6,522 nucleotides of DNA from Armatimonadota bacterium (GCA_003516955.1 DPBN01000116.1:1-6522); one strand, 5' to 3'. Positions 1 to 6,522 are shown, counted from the stretch's first letter. The notes: generated from the letters alone by a model not told the origin. Made by a program: numbers and translations.

Positions 1-262
1 GAAGGCCCGTGGCCGTCGGACGATCGCTCGGCGAACGCCGGGCCGAAATCGGGAATCCCCACGGGGGGCAGAGCTGGGCGACGCCCGGTTGCACCCACGT
101 GCGGCTCTGGGCGACACGCTGGGCGCCAGAGCGGTCGCAGGACCTTGGGCCGGGCTCGTCCGGGGAGGCTCTGTGCGCTGGAGCCGGAAGGACCGGCGCG
201 AGTCGCCAACAAGCGCCGAGGGCTCGCCGGCCGGGCCGGACCGCCACGGAGGCCGCGCCGCG
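1..262. other. GC-rich leader without recognisable gene
   Basis: This stretch is very GC-rich and lacks stop codons in all six frames, so an open frame here is no evidence of coding. None of the conceptual translations resembles a known family; they are rich in Arg, Gly and Trp. It contains short direct copies of CTGGGCG near 74, 105 and 119. It could be the 5' untranslated region of the glycosyltransferase operon or the tail of an upstream gene cut by the window edge. No clear -35/-10 promoter was found. Confidence 0.4.
248..252 (+). promoter_or_regulatory. Ribosome binding site of first glycosyltransferase
   Basis: A GGAGG Shine-Dalgarno sequence lies 10 nt before the ATG at 263. It decides the start: the reading frame stays open further upstream (for example to a TTG at 89), but that extension is low-complexity and lies before the conserved beginning of the family, MRVVLSTTVQ. 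Confidence 0.6.
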
Positions 263-1423
263 ATGAGGGTCGTGCTGTCCACCACGGTCCAGGCGCACAC
301 GTTCGACGTGGCGCGCGAGCTGCAGCGCCGGGGCTGGCTGGCGGCGCTGTTCACCGGCTATCCGCGCTCGCGGATGGCCGCCAAAGGCCTGAGCGGGCCG
401 GAGGTCCGTTGCTTCCCGATCCCGGTGCTGGCGGGGATGCTGATGAACCGCCTGGTCCGCTCGCAGCGGTTCGCCCTGCGCACCGAGGCCTGGCCGAAGG
501 TGCTGTTCGACCGCTGGGTCGCGCGCCGTCTGCCCGAGTGCGACCTGTTCCTGGCCACCTCGTCGGTGGGGCTGGCCAGCGGCAGGGCGGCCAAGGCGCG
601 CGGAGCCTTCTGGGTGTGCGACCGTCCCTGCAGCCACATCCTCACCCAGAACCGGCTGCTGGACGAGGAGTACCGCCTGCACGGCCTGCGGTGGCCGGGC
701 ATCAGCCGGGCGATCGTGGAGCGCGAGCTGGCGGAGTACCGCGAGGCCGACGCGGTGCTGGTGGCCTCGTCGTTCGCCGAGCGGTCCTTCGTGCGGGAAC
801 ACGGCTTCCCGGCCGAGCGTCTGTGGAAGGTGCCGTACGGCATCGACCTGTCGCGCTTCCACCCGGACGGCGAGCCGGACCCGGCGTTCTTCGACGTGCT
901 GTTCGTCGGCCAGTTGTCGTTTCAGAAGGGGGTTCCTTACCTTCTGGAGGCCTTCGATCGGCTGGAGGTTCCGAACAAGCGGCTCACGCTGGTGGGAGCC
1001 GAACAGCCTGGCATCGATCGGTACCTCGCGCCGTTCCGGGATCGGCCGGACGTCCGGGTCGCGGGCGTGCTGCCGCAAGAGGGTGTTCGGGGAGAGATGA
1101 GCCGGGCACACGTGTTGGTGCTGCCGAGCGTGCAAGATGGATTTGGGATGGTGACGGCGCAGGCGATGGCCTGCGGCTGTCCGGTGGTGGTCACGGAGAA
1201 CTGCGGCTCGGCGGACCTGGTGCTGGGCCCACAGGTCGGTCGGGTGGTCCCGGCTCGCGATTCCCAAGTTCTGGCGAACGCGCTGAAGGAGCTCGCCCAG
1301 AGTCCGCCCGACCGCGCCGCCGTGCGAGCCGCGGCCTCCCAGGCTGGCGGATGGGACCAGTTCGTGGATCGCCTAACTGGCCGCTGCGTGGAAACGCTGG
1401 GGAGGGAAGCGTGTCCGTGCTGA
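263..1423 (+). CDS. GT4-family glycosyltransferase
   Basis: A 386-aa cytoplasmic or membrane-associated glycosyltransferase of the GT-B fold, GT4 type. It would transfer a sugar from a nucleotide donor to a growing polysaccharide unit; the sugar cannot be read from sequence. The N-terminal acceptor domain (about 1-185) starts MRVVLSTTVQAHTFDVAREL, an opening typical of polysaccharide-locus GT4 enzymes. The linker VPYGID (190-195) leads into the donor domain, with LFVGQLSFQKGV (213-224) as the donor-binding loop and QDGFGMVTAQAMACGCPVV (291-309) at the nucleotide-sugar site. In that motif the usual E-x7-E pair reads D292 and Q300. The second Glu-to-Gln change occurs in related enzymes; the double change is less usual. 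Length is normal for the family. Its 3' end overlaps the polymerase gene by 13 nt, so the two are co-expressed. Codon use changes sharply near codon 216: about 4% A/T-ending codons before and about 22% after. Confidence 0.9.
   Translation: MRVVLSTTVQAHTFDVARELQRRGWLAALFTGYPRSRMAAKGLSGPEVRCFPIPVLAGMLMNRLVRSQRFALRTEAWPKVLFDRWVARRLPECDLFLATSSVGLASGRAAKARGAFWVCDRPCSHILTQNRLLDEEYRLHGLRWPGISRAIVERELAEYREADAVLVASSFAERSFVREHGFPAERLWKVPYGIDLSRFHPDGEPDPAFFDVLFVGQLSFQKGVPYLLEAFDRLEVPNKRLTLVGAEQPGIDRYLAPFRDRPDVRVAGVLPQEGVRGEMSRAHVLVLPSVQDGFGMVTAQAMACGCPVVVTENCGSADLVLGPQVGRVVPARDSQVLANALKELAQSPPDRAAVRAAASQAGGWDQFVDRLTGRCVETLGREACPC
1401..1406 (+). promoter_or_regulatory. Ribosome binding site of polymerase gene, inside upstream gene
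   Basis: GGAGGG sits 4 nt before the GTG at 1411 and lies within the last codons of the glycosyltransferase gene. This fixes the start of the membrane protein at GTG 1411 and implies translational coupling. A second in-frame GTG at 1417 is too close to prefer. Confidence 0.6.
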
Positions 1424-2790
1424 GCCCGACCATCGCCCGGCGGGACGCCGAGCCGGCCCTGTCGCCGGAGGAGCGTGCGTACGCGGCCGAGCGGCGCCGC
1501 ACGAGGGCCATCCGGTTCTGCATCTGGGCGTACATCGTGCTGTGGATCCTCGAGGGTGCCTTGCGGAAATGGGTTTTCCCCGGCCTGGCCAACCCGCTGG
1601 GCATGATCCGCGAGCCGTTCGTGGCGGCGGCGTACCTGCTGGCGTTCCGGGCCGGGGTGTTCCCGCGCAACTTCATCGTGTGGGTCAGCGCGATCCTCTG
1701 CTTCGTGCTGATCCTGATCGGCTACTTCCTGATCGGCCTGCCGATCGGGGTGATGGCCGCCGGCGTTTGGGCCTACTTCTGGCCGATCCCGTTCATCTTC
1801 CTCATTCCCAGGGTGATGGACCAGTCGGACGTGCACCGGGTGGCGAAGTTCCTGATGCTGGTGGCGATCCCGATGGCCCTGCTGATGGCGGTGCAGTTCA
1901 AGTCGCCCGCCGGCAGCAAAATCAACGCGATCGTGGGCCAGGAGGAGTACGTCGAGTCCTGGTCGACGAAGGAGGTGGCGGGCGAGGTCCGCCCCTCCGG
2001 CACCTGGAGCTACGTGGGCGGCGCCTCCAGCTTCTACATGCTGGTTGCTGGCGTGGTACTTGCATACCTCACGGAACGGCGTCGCGCCTCGGCATCGCTG
2101 TGGGTCGCGTCGCTAGTGAGCGTGCTGCTGTCCACGCTCGTCAGCCACAGCCGGACGCAGGTGTGGGGGATCGCGTTCGTGCTGGGCCTGTACATCCTGT
2201 TTGGCCTTCGAGTGTTGTCTGGACGCTTGAATCGGCTGGTGCTCGGGGTGCTGCTGATCGCTGTCGCGGCAGTGGCCCTTCTCTCGACGAAGCTCGGACA
2301 AGAGGGCATCGATGTGCTAGAACATCGATTCACCTCAGCGGCAAAGGTTGAGTCGTTCACCGACCGGATGTTGTACACCTTCGTGCCACCCGACCCGGCT
2401 TCCGTCCCTCTCGGCGGCTTTGGCCTCGGCGTCGGGACAAACACCGGGGCGCTCTTCCTGGTGGGGCGGAGGGCATTCCTCCTCGCAGAGAACGAGCCTC
2501 CCCGCGTCATGATGGAGTTCGGCTATGCCCTCGGCATCATCTACCTCCTTTTCGTGCGTTTCGGCATCGTTGCTCTGATGGCGGCTGTGGCATGGCGACA
2601 GAGCCAGCTCGGCAACCTGTTGCCAGTTGGCATCTTGGCGGCTGGCGCGTTCATGCTGGTGGCGGGCACTTGGGGCACTCCACCCATCCAGGCTTTTGCC
2701 GTGCTGTGTGCCGGTCTGTGCCTCGCGGCCGCCAGGCAGCTGCCTTGCAGAAGTGGGACGCGCCGTCTGCGACAGGACCTGCCGGCCTAG
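1411..2790 (+). CDS. O-antigen polymerase/ligase-like membrane protein (Wzy/WaaL type)
   Basis: A 459-aa polytopic inner-membrane protein. A basic, cytosolic-looking N-terminus (1-31) is followed by about eleven hydrophobic segments, near residues 32-50, 67-84, 86-108, 110-132, 144-162, 206-220, 229-246, 250-268, 275-292, 370-395, 402-420 and 425-442 (one may not cross). EGALRKWVFPGLANPLG (48-64) after the first segment marks a group of O-antigen-ligase-like proteins in exopolysaccharide loci. SHSRTQ (245-250) matches the Ser-Arg region of Wzy_C/WaaL. The large periplasmic loop (about 293-369) holds GFGLGVGTN (336-344) and ENEPPRVMMEFG (360-371), the conserved G-x-G...N...E pattern of these enzymes. 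The likely role is polymerising or ligating lipid-linked repeat units; the family does not separate these from sequence alone. Starts at GTG, 13 nt inside the upstream gene. Third-position A/T is about 3% up to base 2040 and about 24% after it, a mid-gene change. Confidence 0.8.
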   Translation: MSVLSPTIARRDAEPALSPEERAYAAERRRTRAIRFCIWAYIVLWILEGALRKWVFPGLANPLGMIREPFVAAAYLLAFRAGVFPRNFIVWVSAILCFVLILIGYFLIGLPIGVMAAGVWAYFWPIPFIFLIPRVMDQSDVHRVAKFLMLVAIPMALLMAVQFKSPAGSKINAIVGQEEYVESWSTKEVAGEVRPSGTWSYVGGASSFYMLVAGVVLAYLTERRRASASLWVASLVSVLLSTLVSHSRTQVWGIAFVLGLYILFGLRVLSGRLNRLVLGVLLIAVAAVALLSTKLGQEGIDVLEHRFTSAAKVESFTDRMLYTFVPPDPASVPLGGFGLGVGTNTGALFLVGRRAFLLAENEPPRVMMEFGYALGIIYLLFVRFGIVALMAAVAWRQSQLGNLLPVGILAAGAFMLVAGTWGTPPIQAFAVLCAGLCLAAARQLPCRSGTRRLRQDLPA

Positions 2791-2887
2791 GGCCGTCTCA
2801 TGCGCTTCCCGCAAAGAGGCTGTGCGGTGCCCTGCAGCTTCGTGCTTCTGGACGGCTTCCCGCTCGCCTGAAGTCGCCTCGCTCGAG
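2791..2887. other. Convergent intergenic gap
   Basis: Ninety-seven bases separate the stop codons of the polymerase (+) and the acyltransferase (-). A bidirectional terminator would be expected here, but I see no hairpin followed by a T run. The only notable inverted pair, GCCGTC at 2792 and GACGGC at 2851, is too far apart for a terminator. Confidence 0.4.
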
Positions 2888-3574
2888 TCATACAACGAAG
2901 CCCTTTTCCCGTCTGAAGTACTCCCAGTCCTCAGGCAGACGTTTGACCGGGCGGGCAGGAACACCGCCGTAGAGACAGCCCTCCTCCTCGTACGCTTTGT
3001 TGACCAGGCTCATCGCGCCGACGACGGAACGGTTCGGCACCACGGACCCTCCGAGAAACACGCAATGGGTTCCAATAAAGCATCGCTCGCCGATCCGTAT
3101 CGGCTCTGCGTGCTGGCGGTTTCTTGCTAGGTCGATGCTGTGCGTGAGGATGGTGGAACGGATGCCGGCGAAGGTGGTGAACGGGCCGATCTCGACGGTC
3201 GCCGTGCAATCGATATAGTGGCGGTGGGTCACGGCGGCATGGTCGCCGATCCGCAGCGCCGGGTAGCGCTCCTGGATGTGCGCGAAATGACCGCCTCCGC
3301 CCAGCGGGAAGCCCGTGATCCAGTTCATGTTGCCGAGGCGCGCCGACTCGCCTAGATGAATCTCCTCCACCCCAGCTGTGCAGAACGTCAGGTGCCCCAC
3401 CCGTGCGTGCGGACCGAGGACCAGCCTCTTCGCGAGCAGGATGGAGAGACCCACTCGGGCCGTGCGGTCGATCTCGGCACCCAGCAGGGAGCAGAGCAGC
3501 CAGCGCCGGATAGGCCATGGCAGCAGCAAGGTGGCGAACCATACGAAACGTCGAAAGTGCCGATTGCCCTTCAT
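2888..3574 (-). CDS. Hexapeptide-repeat acyltransferase (left-handed beta-helix)
   Basis: A 228-aa acyltransferase of the left-handed parallel beta-helix superfamily (WbbJ/CysE/LacA-like), likely moving an acetyl group from acetyl-CoA to a sugar of the polysaccharide. Residues 8-34 form a hydrophobic, basic N-terminal segment (TLLLPWPIRRWLL) that may bind the membrane. Imperfect hexapeptide repeats run from about 35 to 190, including IGDHAAV (109-115), ATVEIGPFTTFAGIR (125-139), IRIGERCFIGTHCVFLGGSV (159-178) and VVPNRSVVGAMSLV (178-191). His145 in TILTHSIDL is the candidate catalytic base. LYGGVPARPVKRL (201-213) is the usual closing motif. The start ATG overlaps the upstream glycosyltransferase stop (ATGA, 3571-3574), so translation is probably coupled. 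The frame is open upstream of this ATG, but that part lies opposite real glycosyltransferase codons and looks random. Acceptor and acyl donor cannot be fixed from sequence. Confidence 0.87.
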   Translation of the reverse strand: MKGNRHFRRFVWFATLLLPWPIRRWLLCSLLGAEIDRTARVGLSILLAKRLVLGPHARVGHLTFCTAGVEEIHLGESARLGNMNWITGFPLGGGGHFAHIQERYPALRIGDHAAVTHRHYIDCTATVEIGPFTTFAGIRSTILTHSIDLARNRQHAEPIRIGERCFIGTHCVFLGGSVVPNRSVVGAMSLVNKAYEEEGCLYGGVPARPVKRLPEDWEYFRREKGFVV

Positions 3575-4680
3575 GTCGTCACCAGTCGCTGATAAAGCTC
3601 GACGTATTCCCGAACCATGCGGTCTGGGTGGAACCGCGGTGCGTTCCTTTTGGCCGCCTCCGCCCATCGCTCTCGGTCTCGAAACGCCTCGAGGACGGTG
3701 GCTATGGATCCCTCGGGATCTCCGGGATCGATAAGCGGACAGCTTCCAGCGGCGACCTCCCTCATCGGCTCGCGGTCGGAGGTGATCACGGGGCAACCGC
3801 AGCTTTGCGCCTCGATGATTGGCAGTCCGAATCCCTCGAAGAGCGAGGGAAATAGGAAGAAGAAGGCGCCCGAATAGAGGGCTTGGAGCTCCTCGTCGCT
3901 TGGCCTTTCGACCGAGAAGATGTCGGCCTCTATGCCCAGCTTCGTCGCCAGCTCCCGTAGCTGGTCGCTCAAGCCGGCGCCGGCGATCACGATGGGGAAA
4001 GACTGACCCGCTTTGCGGAGCGCGGATGCGAGCCGGAGCAGCCAAGGCCTGTTCTTCCGATGTAGGCCGCTGGACACGTTGAGCAAGAAGGGCCTGTCGC
4101 GGGGCACGCCGAGCCGATCCAGCAGCACCTTGGTTTTCTCTTGCGGCAGAGGCTCCATCGGCTTGTACAAGCTGTTCAAAACGAGGGTTGTGCGGTCCTC
4201 GGTCAGACCTGTGATCCGAAGAACGTCCCGATGGGTGAATTCGGACACACAGGCCACGTGATCCGCGGCCCGGAGCCCTGAAACGATCCATCTTTGCTGT
4301 AGCTTTCCGAGGAAGGATCGCTCCAAGCCTGGGAGCCCCTCGAAAGCACCCCGAACAGCCAGCATGTCATGGCAAGTGACGAGGACCTTCGACCGCCGAA
4401 GGGCCAGGCAATACATGGCGGAGCTGTGATCCATCACGTGGATCAGATCGTACTGCCCGTCGGCACGCCGGAGCGCCGAGCGGAAGAGGAGGTACTTGTC
4501 CAGATACGCGAGCCACTTGTTGGGCATCGAGCCTCCGCCCACAGATCCAAGGCGACACCTGGGGTAGATCGAAGACACCTCCACGCCGTGGGATGGAAGA
4601 CGCACCAACAGGCACGACTCGAAGCTCAACATTGATTCCTGACGATCTTCTCGGTAGTTCCCTAGGAGCGCCACACGCAT
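3571..4680 (-). CDS. GT4-family glycosyltransferase (minus-strand operon)
   Basis: A 369-aa GT-B glycosyltransferase of the mannosyltransferase-like GT4 type. The N-terminal domain begins MRVALLGNYREDRQESM and contains YDLIHVMDH (77-85), VLVTCHDMLAVR (99-110) and the domain-boundary motif CVSEFTHRDV (144-153). The donor domain has LNVSSGLHRKN (200-210), with K209 in the usual phosphate-binding position, VIAGAG (231-236), and FPSLFEGFGLPIIEAQSCGC (277-296). The last contains an intact E-x7-E pair, E282 and E290, unlike the other complete glycosyltransferase here. Length is complete and normal. It is the first gene of a two-gene minus-strand operon with the acyltransferase, joined by a 4-nt overlap. 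The ATG at 4680 is preceded by the purine-rich GGGAAGAGAGAG, a modest Shine-Dalgarno. Codon use is moderate throughout, with no internal shift. The sugar transferred is unknown. Confidence 0.92.
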   Translation of the reverse strand: MRVALLGNYREDRQESMLSFESCLLVRLPSHGVEVSSIYPRCRLGSVGGGSMPNKWLAYLDKYLLFRSALRRADGQYDLIHVMDHSSAMYCLALRRSKVLVTCHDMLAVRGAFEGLPGLERSFLGKLQQRWIVSGLRAADHVACVSEFTHRDVLRITGLTEDRTTLVLNSLYKPMEPLPQEKTKVLLDRLGVPRDRPFLLNVSSGLHRKNRPWLLRLASALRKAGQSFPIVIAGAGLSDQLRELATKLGIEADIFSVERPSDEELQALYSGAFFFLFPSLFEGFGLPIIEAQSCGCPVITSDREPMREVAAGSCPLIDPGDPEGSIATVLEAFRDRERWAEAAKRNAPRFHPDRMVREYVELYQRLVTT

Positions 4681-4955
4681 TGCTCTTGCTCTCTCTTCCC
4701 GAAGGTGCTGGTCGTGGGCCGTGAACGACAGTCTGCGCTTGCCGGTTTGTTCAAGGGGTCACATCGAGCTCCAGAAAGCACCCGCCAGCTTGCCGCCAGA
4801 ATACCGCCGTGCAAGAAGTGTGCCACGGGCTTGGGAAACTGGTGAGCAGTAGGCGGACCTTGTACCGCTTGATGAGCCCGACTTATGGGAGGCAGGATAG
4901 CACGTGTGCAAAGCAGGAGCAGCGAAGGCGCCATCGTTGGAGTAGGCTTTGGCTG
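4681..4955. other. Divergent intergenic region, probable promoters
   Basis: This 275-bp gap lies between the divergent minus-strand operon and the plus-strand fused frame, so promoters for both are expected here. I could not identify a convincing -35/-10 pair on either strand. It contains a CACGTG core within AGCACGTGTGC (4899-4909), which could be a chance protein-binding site. The plus-strand frame of the downstream gene is open back to base 4725, with an alternative ATG at 4872, but that extra peptide does not look like the family. The composition is clearly lower in GC than the 1-262 leader. Confidence 0.45.
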
Positions 4956-6522
4956 ATGCAAAGCGACACGGGTCTGGTAGAGGCCTCTACAGCACCCCGG
5001 TATCTTCACGTCATTGCTTCGGCACGGCTCGAAACGGGGGGGCCGATCGAGGGCGTGCGCCAGAGGGCGCGGGTGCTCCGCGAGCTCGGCTGCGAGACCG
5101 AGCTCGTCTGCCTCGACGCGCCGGACGAGGTGGACGCCGAGGCCATCGGCATGCCGGTCCACGCTCTGGGCCCCTCGCGCGGCTCGTACCGCGCCAACGG
5201 CCGGATCGTCCCCTGGCTGCGCGAGCACGCCCCCCGCTTCGACGCCGTGACGGTGCACGGCATCTGGCAGCAGCACGACATGGCGGCCTGGCGCGCCCTG
5301 CGGCGCGGTCCCGTGCCCTACTTCGTGTTCCCGCACGGCATGCTCGCCGCACAGCAGACCCAGGCCGTGGGGGCTTCAGGCCAGATCGAACCTGGCAGCT
5401 GGGTCGGCACATTGGTGCTGCGTCAGGCTCAGCTGTCGCAGGGGGAGCAGCAGAGTCAGTTCAGTTTCGGTCTTGTCATGAGAATACTCGCCGAAGACAG
5501 AGGTATTCTCATCGACATCCCAGAACAGGGTCTCTTTTCGTATCCCATCGACCGATACTCCATCGACGCTGACCGGATCAGCCTTGTGCTCGATGCGTTT
5601 GGCGCCGACGAAGAGCTCATCTTTTCCGGAAATTTTTTGAGTTCTTTTGTGCCGAAGGGCGGCAACCGCAAGGGAGGTATCGTCGGCACGGTCCGGGGAC
5701 GCTCGTGGAGCGGCTCGTTCTCGGTGAAGAAGGAGATGGTGGAGCCGCCCCAGGGCGAGATTTGCATCGATCTTCCCGTCGAGGGTGGGATGCTTCCTGC
5801 GACGCTCACCTTTCCTGTCCGCAGCAAGGCGGCGCTCGATGCGCAGGCGCCCGCGAGTTTTCCCCTCGTCATTCTCGTCGCAGGGGCAGGGAAGGCCGAT
5901 CGAGACGGCAACAACGTCGACGTGCCCGGCAAGATCAATTCCCTCAAGCAGCTGGCGGAGATGCTGAGGGAGCGCAACGTGGGCACGCTCCGGTACGACA
6001 GAAGAGGGACGGGGGAGGCCTACAAGCTCGAGGCACCCGGCATCATGACGAGTTTTTCCCAGCACGTTGCCGACCTCGCCGCGGTGATACGGACCGTCGC
6101 TGCGCTGCCCCGACAGGGTAGGCTGATCGTCGCCGGCATGAACGAAGGGGCCTGGATGGCCATGGCTGCCCTGAATGCATTGGGCGATGGGGCTTCGGTC
6201 GTCGATGGCCTCGTCGTGCTCGATGCGAGCGGTGAAAGCCCTATGGAGCGCTTGCGGCAGTCCGTCGAAGGGCTCGACCAGGAAAGCCGCGAAAAAGCCC
6301 TCGAGGCCGCTCACGCGCTCGTCGACACAGGGACCTTGATCGATGTGCCGGACGACCTCGCCACATTTTTCTCGCCAGGACGCAAGGATTGGCTCGCGAC
6401 ATGGCTCGCGTTCGATCCTGTCGATGCGCTGAGGAGAGTCACCGTGCCGGTCCTCCTTGTGTACGGCGAACAGGACATGCAGGTGAACAGGGCTGCGTTT
6501 GCAAGGCTCACCTCCGCGAAGC
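4956..6522 (+). CDS. Chimeric frame: truncated GT4 glycosyltransferase fused to alpha/beta hydrolase (3' partial)
   Basis: A single frame, 522 codons, with no stop before the window ends. Residues 1-131 are the start of a GT4 glycosyltransferase: YLHVIASARLETGGPIEGV (16-34), VTVHGIWQQHD (98-108) and FVFPHGML (123-130), where the family normally continues DPWFK. The remaining acceptor domain and the entire donor domain are missing. From about residue 132 it becomes an alpha/beta hydrolase of the secreted S33-like kind. A beta-rich N-terminal domain begins GSWVGTLVL (147-155) and includes IPEQG. Then come LVAGAGKADRDGNN (307-320; oxyanion region), LRYDRRGTGEA (345-355), the nucleophile elbow VAGMNEGAW (392-400) and LLVYGEQDMQV (500-510), where D507 is the candidate acid. 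The expected elbow serine is Asn396. The catalytic His would lie beyond the window. No signal peptide is present, though relatives are exported. ATG 4956 has only a weak GGAG 13 nt upstream. This is either a real fusion, a decayed rearrangement or an assembly chimera. Confidence 0.7.
   Translation, partial: MQSDTGLVEASTAPRYLHVIASARLETGGPIEGVRQRARVLRELGCETELVCLDAPDEVDAEAIGMPVHALGPSRGSYRANGRIVPWLREHAPRFDAVTVHGIWQQHDMAAWRALRRGPVPYFVFPHGMLAAQQTQAVGASGQIEPGSWVGTLVLRQAQLSQGEQQSQFSFGLVMRILAEDRGILIDIPEQGLFSYPIDRYSIDADRISLVLDAFGADEELIFSGNFLSSFVPKGGNRKGGIVGTVRGRSWSGSFSVKKEMVEPPQGEICIDLPVEGGMLPATLTFPVRSKAALDAQAPASFPLVILVAGAGKADRDGNNVDVPGKINSLKQLAEMLRERNVGTLRYDRRGTGEAYKLEAPGIMTSFSQHVADLAAVIRTVAALPRQGRLIVAGMNEGAWMAMAALNALGDGASVVDGLVVLDASGESPMERLRQSVEGLDQESREKALEAAHALVDTGTLIDVPDDLATFFSPGRKDWLATWLAFDPVDALRRVTVPVLLVYGEQDMQVNRAAFARLTSAK
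5340..5355 (+). other. Junction between glycosyltransferase and hydrolase sequence
   Basis: Glycosyltransferase similarity ends at PHGML (codons to 5345), and hydrolase-type sequence (AQQTQAVGASGQIEPGSWVG) follows directly in the same frame. Codon use changes at the same place: about 2% A/T-ending codons in 5037-5348 and about 32% in 5349-5579. The residues AAQQ look like the end of a signal-peptide cleavage site, as if the hydrophobic part of the hydrolase's own signal had been replaced. No direct repeat or insertion-sequence end is visible at the join. Confidence 0.6.

Noticed and set aside
9..266. Small open frame ending in an ATGA overlap with the first glycosyltransferase
   Set aside because: All six frames are open in 1-262. 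The peptide is rich in Arg and Trp with no family likeness, so the overlap is weak evidence.
145..1410. Upstream extension of the polymerase frame from a TTG
   Set aside because: It would overlap the entire first glycosyltransferase, and its translation is low-complexity. GTG 1411 has a good ribosome binding site.
937..1836. Minus-strand open frame of 299 codons opposite the first glycosyltransferase and polymerase genes
   Set aside because: It crosses two well-supported genes, and its His/Asp/Arg-rich translation is typical of a shadow frame.
2792..2856. GCCGTC/GACGGC inverted pair as a terminator
   Set aside because: The 53-nt spacer and the lack of a T tract do not fit an intrinsic terminator.
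3575..4291. N-terminal extension of the acyltransferase frame
   Set aside because: The extension is opened only by chance. The real glycosyltransferase occupies this DNA in another frame, and the hexapeptide protein starts naturally at MKGNRH (3574).
4821..4835. TGCCACGGGCTTGGG as a sigma-54 promoter
   Set aside because: The required GG and GC pairs at -24/-12 are not present at the right spacing.
4872..4955. Alternative ATG start for the fused frame
   Set aside because: It would add 28 residues rich in Arg and Cys without family likeness, and no better ribosome binding site precedes it. It cannot be wholly excluded.
5376..6314. Long minus-strand open frame (312 codons) opposite the hydrolase
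   Set aside because: The plus-strand frame has clear hydrolase motifs. The antisense frame is a by-product of GC-rich third positions and resembles no family.

Overview
The window is a piece of a surface-polysaccharide (exopolysaccharide, capsule or O-antigen) locus from a GC-rich bacterium. The proteins belong to families common in free-living GC-rich phyla such as Planctomycetota, Myxococcota and Acidobacteriota. The sequence alone does not fix the phylum. There are no RNA genes, insertion sequences, CRISPR arrays or phage genes.

Layout. (1) 1-262: extremely GC-rich leader with no recognisable gene. (2) 263-1423 (+): GT4-type glycosyltransferase. (3) 1411-2790 (+): multi-pass Wzy/WaaL-like O-antigen polymerase or ligase, overlapping gene 2 by 13 nt, so the two form a translationally tight operon. 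(4) 2791-2887: short convergent gap. (5) 3574-2888 (-): left-handed beta-helix (hexapeptide) acyltransferase. (6) 4680-3571 (-): a second GT4 glycosyltransferase, upstream of and overlapping gene 5 by an ATGA. (7) 4681-4955: divergent intergenic region. (8) 4956-6522 (+, runs off the end): one uninterrupted reading frame whose first ~131 codons are the N-terminal part of a third GT4 glycosyltransferase. After a sharp junction near 5343-5352 the rest is an alpha/beta hydrolase of the secreted S33-like type.

How the genes fit together. The two complete glycosyltransferases would add sugars to a lipid-linked repeat unit, the acyltransferase would acylate a sugar, and the membrane protein would polymerise or ligate finished units outside the inner membrane. 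The last reading frame does not fit: the glycosyltransferase half lacks its catalytic C-terminal domain, the hydrolase half lacks a signal peptide, and the usual nucleophile serine is an asparagine.

The most unusual property is a codon-use mosaic. Three blocks (about 263-907, 1411-2040 and 5037-5348) have only about 2-4% A/T at third codon positions. The adjoining parts of the same reading frames have about 22-44%. The edges fall inside genes. This points either to recombination between diverged polysaccharide loci or to a chimeric assembly. I do not see evidence for a wholly new biological system; the mosaic and the fused reading frame deserve the second look.
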